A stretch of DNA of 17,076 nt. Source: Goniomonas avonlea (lineage: Eukaryota > Cryptophyceae > Goniomonadida > Goniomonadaceae). The stretch is from contig QUTJ01031754.1 in assembly GCA_003573635.1 (NCBI GenBank), forward strand, positions 1-17,076, read 5' to 3'. The notes under the pieces were generated by a model. That model was not told the origin of the DNA and made no database searches. It saw only the letters and a list, made by a program, of their open reading frames with translations. Both the position numbers and the translations under genes were made by a program. How positions within the stretch are numbered: position 1 is the first letter of the stretch; every line of letters starts with the position of its first letter. Shown here one piece after another: positions 14,581 through 17,076 of this stretch.

Positions 14581-14989
14581 CACATGACTTGTATGTCGAC
14601 AAGCGTGCCGCAATCACAAACCATAGTCATGATGCATGATTACTACGATGTTGTGGACAGGGCGATTGTTGGTGACCCCTTGAGCCCGCACACACCCAGC
14701 TCTGTCATCTGGTGGGACTACCCGTCCGACTCGGAGCGGGGTGGCAGAACACGGCAGATAAGACACTTGCCGATGTCAGGCTCTCTTTCAAGGGAGTCCT
14801 CATCAACCAGCAGACGATCTTGCATCAGTCTCAGACCTCAAACTCGATGGTACTGTTATGTGTGCATGGACACTTCTCGATTTGGCCACGACATCTGGTG
14901 ACACTGTGCCAGGACGGGATGTCGCCAAGTTCGCAGTGTTGTACTCGGTGGCAAGGCTCGGGTCTACAGTTTCTTTCCATCTTGAATAA
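14581..14989 (+). pseudogene. Retroelement fragment D: RT box C to connection
   Basis: The plus strand reads TIVMMHDYYDVVDRAIVGDP (box at 14629-14649), then, one frame over, LPVRLGAGWQNTADKTLADV and RLSFKGVLI (14781-14804), then in the third frame KLDGTVMCAWTLLDLAT and DVAKFAVLYSVARLG, ending in TAA TGA from 14987. Copy A's RLGVRFHIDETQAGVRLPFK, GVVI and KKLxG align well with the second and third parts, sharing the DNA word TTCAAGGGAGT. The box equals copy B's MMDDYYG except that the first Asp is His (CAT), which would abolish catalysis. Two frameshifts confirm it is a relic. Confidence 0.55.
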
Positions 14990-15214
14990 TGAAGTGCTTT
15001 CTGCCACATCGAGCCAGGGGGGCACGTGACCGACACCTAAGTCGGGGGGTCTGACCACATTGATGTCTAGTCTATCGAATATCACGAAAGTATGGCCGTA
15101 AACTGCAGTAATGTCCACCGTCTGCGACCTACTCATACCCAGATATCACGATATGCAATTTGTCAACAAGCTGTCACATAGCTCCCAGCTATACTCGTGA
15201 TGAACGGTGTGATG

Positions 15215-15249
<35 letters not shown>

Positions 15250-15364
15250 TTGGTGTGCGAGTGTAGACCAAGTCAAGTTGAGCATCTTTGTCAAGGATGG
15301 AGATCGTGTCCCTTCTCTGTTGTAAGCAATGACCATTAATGCACAAACCAGCACACTGATTCAC
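14990..15364. other. Noncoding stretch containing (GT)n
   Basis: Apart from the microsatellite at 15217-15245, nothing is recognised. Just before the next gene a plus frame reads VDQVKLSIFVKDGDRVPSLL and a stop, which could be an upstream exon but is not supported by splice blocks. Confidence 0.35.
15217..15245. repeat. (GT)14.5 microsatellite
   Basis: Uninterrupted GT dinucleotide repeat, followed by GGTGTTGGTGTGCGAGTGT, a decayed continuation. Confidence 0.95.
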
Positions 15365-15484
15365 TTCGAGTGGAGAAGATCCTTCGTTTTCTTCGAACAA
15401 TGCCCCAGTTGAAGGACTGCGAGCACAAGGTCCTCCTCCACCTCATTACACTACTCAAACGTACTACCTGGCGCCCATATGAAG
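15365..15484 (+). CDS. Exon of a cyclic-nucleotide-binding-like protein (first visible exon)
   Basis: The frame reads MEKILRFLRTMPQLKDCEHK then VLLHLITLLKRTTWRPYE and ends at a donor, GAAG|GTCGGT, with the intron starting at 15485. Cyclic nucleotide-binding domains start with a helix of the form L..lp.f......L..la..l....y..ge, which this matches. The start is uncertain: the Met at 15370 may be internal, with earlier exons not seen. Splicing to 15728 keeps the frame and places the expected beta-strands directly after YEE. Confidence 0.5.
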
Positions 15485-15727
15485 GTCGGTACTGTATGGT
15501 TTCATCACGCTATGGGGGTGAGACAGAGAGAGAGGTCGATGCTGGGCCGAGCAGAGTGAGGCGCGCGGCAGGGGAGGAGGGGGCGGGGGGGGCAAATAGG
15601 AGAGTGAGGGAAGGGAGCGGGAGCGGGAGCGGGAGATAGAGAGGGAGGGAGAGGAGAGGGACACCTTGATACACCAGTCGAAATTTGATTCTTCAACTTG
15701 GGTGCCATGAGTCACACCCCCACACAG
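15485..15727 (+). other. Predicted intron, 243 bp, containing GA/G-rich repeats
   Basis: Starts GTCGGTACTG and ends CCCCCACACAG. Joining G at 15484 to AGCTAATAAAG at 15728 makes a Glu codon and a continuous domain. The intron contains a purine-rich block at 15570-15660 with (GGGAGC)n, and its length is a multiple of three. It lacks the CTAACCC block seen at 1720-2671. Confidence 0.5.
15570..15660 (+). repeat. G/A-rich block with GGGAGC repeat and quadruplex potential
   Basis: Runs of three to eight G, including AGCGGGAGCGGGAGCGGGAG near 15615-15635, lie on the plus strand inside the predicted intron. They translate to low-complexity Gly/Arg, so a coding role is unlikely. Confidence 0.7.
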
Positions 15728-15860
15728 AGCTAATAAAGCAGTGGACAGAGCCTGATTTTATCCACCTAATTGTGAAGGGGCATGCTCGTGTGGTCCGCAC
15801 TCTTTCGACAGAAGAAGACCGGAGAGAGGCAGCTGAGAGAAAGGCGATGAAGAGCAAAGT
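15728..15860 (+). CDS. Exon of a cyclic-nucleotide-binding-like protein (second visible exon)
   Basis: The frame reads ELIKQWTEPDFIHLIVKGHA then RVVRTLSTEEDRREAAERKA and MKSK. In cyclic nucleotide-binding domains the strands read e.i...g...d.ly.I..G.v.v, and PDFIHLIVKGHARVV is a close fit; the charged stretch after it would be a loop longer than usual. A possible donor is GACCG|GTGCGC near 15872. The binding cassette (a Gly-Glu ... Arg-x-Ala word) is not evident, so ligand binding cannot be claimed. Other beta-roll folds are possible. Confidence 0.5.
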
Positions 15861-15952
15861 CACCAGAGACCGGTGCGCCTACACCCCCCACCCTCTTTCC
15901 CCCTCTCTCTCTCACTCACCCACTCTCCTGTGATAACCGTCCCTTCACAAAA

Positions 15953-16213
15953 ATGGGTCACTTTGTGAATGCGAAACAAATGATGGGTGGAATGATGGGT
16001 GCATTGGGAAGTATTATTCGGAGCATTCGCTGGGAAAACCTCGTGGGACTGGTGAATATGTGGATCGGATTTTGTTCAATACCCTCCGATAAGGCTAGGG
16101 TTCTGCTCATCCAGAGAGCCATCGAATTTCTAAAATTCCAAAAACTACATCCAGCTCTTTCCCCCGATTGCACTTCTGCAAGGTCTCACTTCGGTGTCCG
16201 TCTACTTTGTTGA
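15953..16213 (+). CDS. Possible third exon of the same gene
   Basis: An 86-codon frame begins MGHFVNAKQMMGGMMGALGS, then IIRSIRWENLVGLVNMWIGF and PSDKARVLLIQRAIEFLKFQ. The GHFVN..QMM..SIRW..LV.L arrangement resembles the end of a cyclic nucleotide-binding domain (G.ffgE..l......a.s...l..l...f), and the next helix could begin another segment. The sequence before it, TGATAACCGTCCCTTCACAA, looks like a branch-point/acceptor block, but the AG reads AA. So it is either a broken acceptor, a different acceptor, or an independent frame. The part after about 16160 reads less like protein. Confidence 0.35.
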   Translation: MGHFVNAKQMMGGMMGALGSIIRSIRWENLVGLVNMWIGFCSIPSDKARVLLIQRAIEFLKFQKLHPALSPDCTSARSHFGVRLLC

Positions 16214-16321
16214 TCGGGAGCTCGCCACGTAACATAGAGCTCGGTTTTGTCTGTGACCGAGCGCCACCGCTGACACTTGCGCAAGTTTGCCATCGTGTCG
16301 GCATGTCCTACATTGCTCCTG

Positions 16322-16507
16322 TTTGTGTTTATGCTACATTGCCCCCATCCCCCTCCCACCTCCCCTGCTCTGTCGCCCTCTCTACTCCCTCCTCCCCCGC
16401 TCTCCCCTTTCGTCCTCTCCTCTCTCTCCCCCTCCACTTCCCTGTCTCCCTCCCCCCTCGCCTTTTCCCATCCTCCTGTCCCTCCTCCCCCTAACCGCGA
16501 CTCTCAG
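16322..16507 (+). promoter_or_regulatory. Long pyrimidine tract ending in a branch-point/acceptor-like block
   Basis: From about 16340 the plus strand is almost only C and T for 150 bp, then CTAACCGCGACTCTCAG at 16491-16507. This is close to the CTAACCC..ACAG blocks of the introns at 1720-2671, so it may be the 3' end of an intron of a plus-strand gene. The upstream donor is not identified. Confidence 0.4.
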
Positions 16508-17076
16508 CCAATCAAAGCACCACTCACCCCTTCCGTCTCTGCTCGAGACAACACCGAATTCAACCCCAGGGCTTGCTTCATGTTATCTACCGTCCCCTGG
16601 GGGAGCCATCGGTGTGCCCCCAACTATTTTCCTCCCCTGGCACTACCCACCGATTTCCCCAATTCTTTCTCCTGGAAATGACACTTGCCCACTTTCCTCA
16701 ACAGGCCTTTTCGGTCCGAAACTTTCCCCCACTTTTTCCACTTTTTCACTTGCTGGCACTCCGCAACACATTCTCGTTTTCTGAGGTTCGGTGGCAATTG
16801 CCGTCACACCCCGCTTGCCTCGACACATTTCTCAATGCAATAGACCAAAATCGCTGCAAAACACCGTGAGCAAGACCATGTGAGCGGGTCGCTAACGATC
16901 ACGGTAGCTGTAACGCCTGGAACCGTGGGGACATTTGGGCCAGGGAAAATTGGGGAGGTGGCCTGGCCTGTCCCAGTGATGCCGCCTCCTTCCGCGGGGT
17001 GCGTCCTGCTGTTGCTGTCGTGGGTGGTTCTGCTGTTTCGTCGCTGGTCTTAGTCGTTACCCCCTCTCCAACTCCT
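16508..17076. other. Unassigned right end; possible exon after the acceptor-like block
   Basis: After 16507 one plus frame reads PIKAPLTPSVSARDNTEFNP then RACFMLSTVPWGS and stops at 16681; another (16573-16869) reads FFLLEMTLAHFPQQAFSVRN and stops. Neither shows a family. The final 200 bp, including GTGAGCAAG and GGGACATTTGGGCCAGGG words, hold nothing I recognise. Confidence 0.3.

Noticed and set aside
15464-15715. Minus-strand Ser/Pro-rich frames
   Set aside because: They are the complement of the GA-rich block in the predicted intron of the plus-strand gene.
16277-16784. Two overlapping plus frames of 134 and 165 codons
   Set aside because: Most of their length is the translation of the pyrimidine tract (Pro/Ser/Leu), an artefact of composition.

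Overview
This window looks like a repeat-rich stretch of a eukaryotic nuclear genome, probably a protist or alga; I cannot name the species. There are no bacterial-style operons or ribosome binding sites. The left part holds a spliced locus with four introns of 45-53 bp that have GT..AG ends and a near-identical branch-point/acceptor block (CTAACCC followed about 8-10 nt later by ACAG). Microsatellites, G- and C-runs and small tandem duplications are common. Almost every recognisable protein segment is broken by stops and frameshifts. Three single N positions (4413, 4468, 9118) mark assembly uncertainty.

Layout, left to right. 1-60: clustered inverted repeats. 578-960 (+): tail of a retroelement polyprotein, RNase H-like. 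979-1618: GC-rich segment open on both strands. 1720-2671 (-): multi-exon gene or pseudogene with clear introns and three in-frame stops of different types. 2700-3560: short tandem duplications, no gene recognised. 3560-5490: degenerate sequence with a perfect hairpin beside a Cys/His cluster. 5490-6820: noncoding, with simple repeats and three consecutive small palindromes. 6820-10140 (+): the longest retroelement copy (A), with a gag-like part ending in a zinc knuckle, a pol linker, an RT that has lost its catalytic core, a connection segment and scattered RNase H-like pieces split by a 126-bp-period tandem repeat. 10580-10903 (+): fragment C, repeating part of A's connection segment. 10905-12630 (-): copy B, with gag zinc knuckles, linker and an RT fragment that keeps the MMDDYYG box; further minus-strand open frames reach 14230 and may or may not belong to it. 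14581-14989 (+): fragment D, from RT box C to the connection. 15217-15245: (GT)n. 15365-16213 (+): exons of a probable host gene with a cyclic-nucleotide-binding-like fold. 16320-16507: long pyrimidine tract ending in a branch-point/acceptor-like block. The rest to 17076 is unassigned.

The main biology is a graveyard of one retroelement family, at least four and probably five fragments in both orientations, lying between two intron-bearing host loci. The fragments overlap in content and complement each other: A lacks the RT core that B retains, and D and A share the post-core segment. The spacing of conserved words (RT box, a GKLNY-like word, then an LTP..DITWW word) resembles DIRS/Ngaro-type polymerases more than Ty3 or Copia, but no integrase or tyrosine recombinase was recognised, so the class is open. 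I see no intact, clearly functional novel system here.
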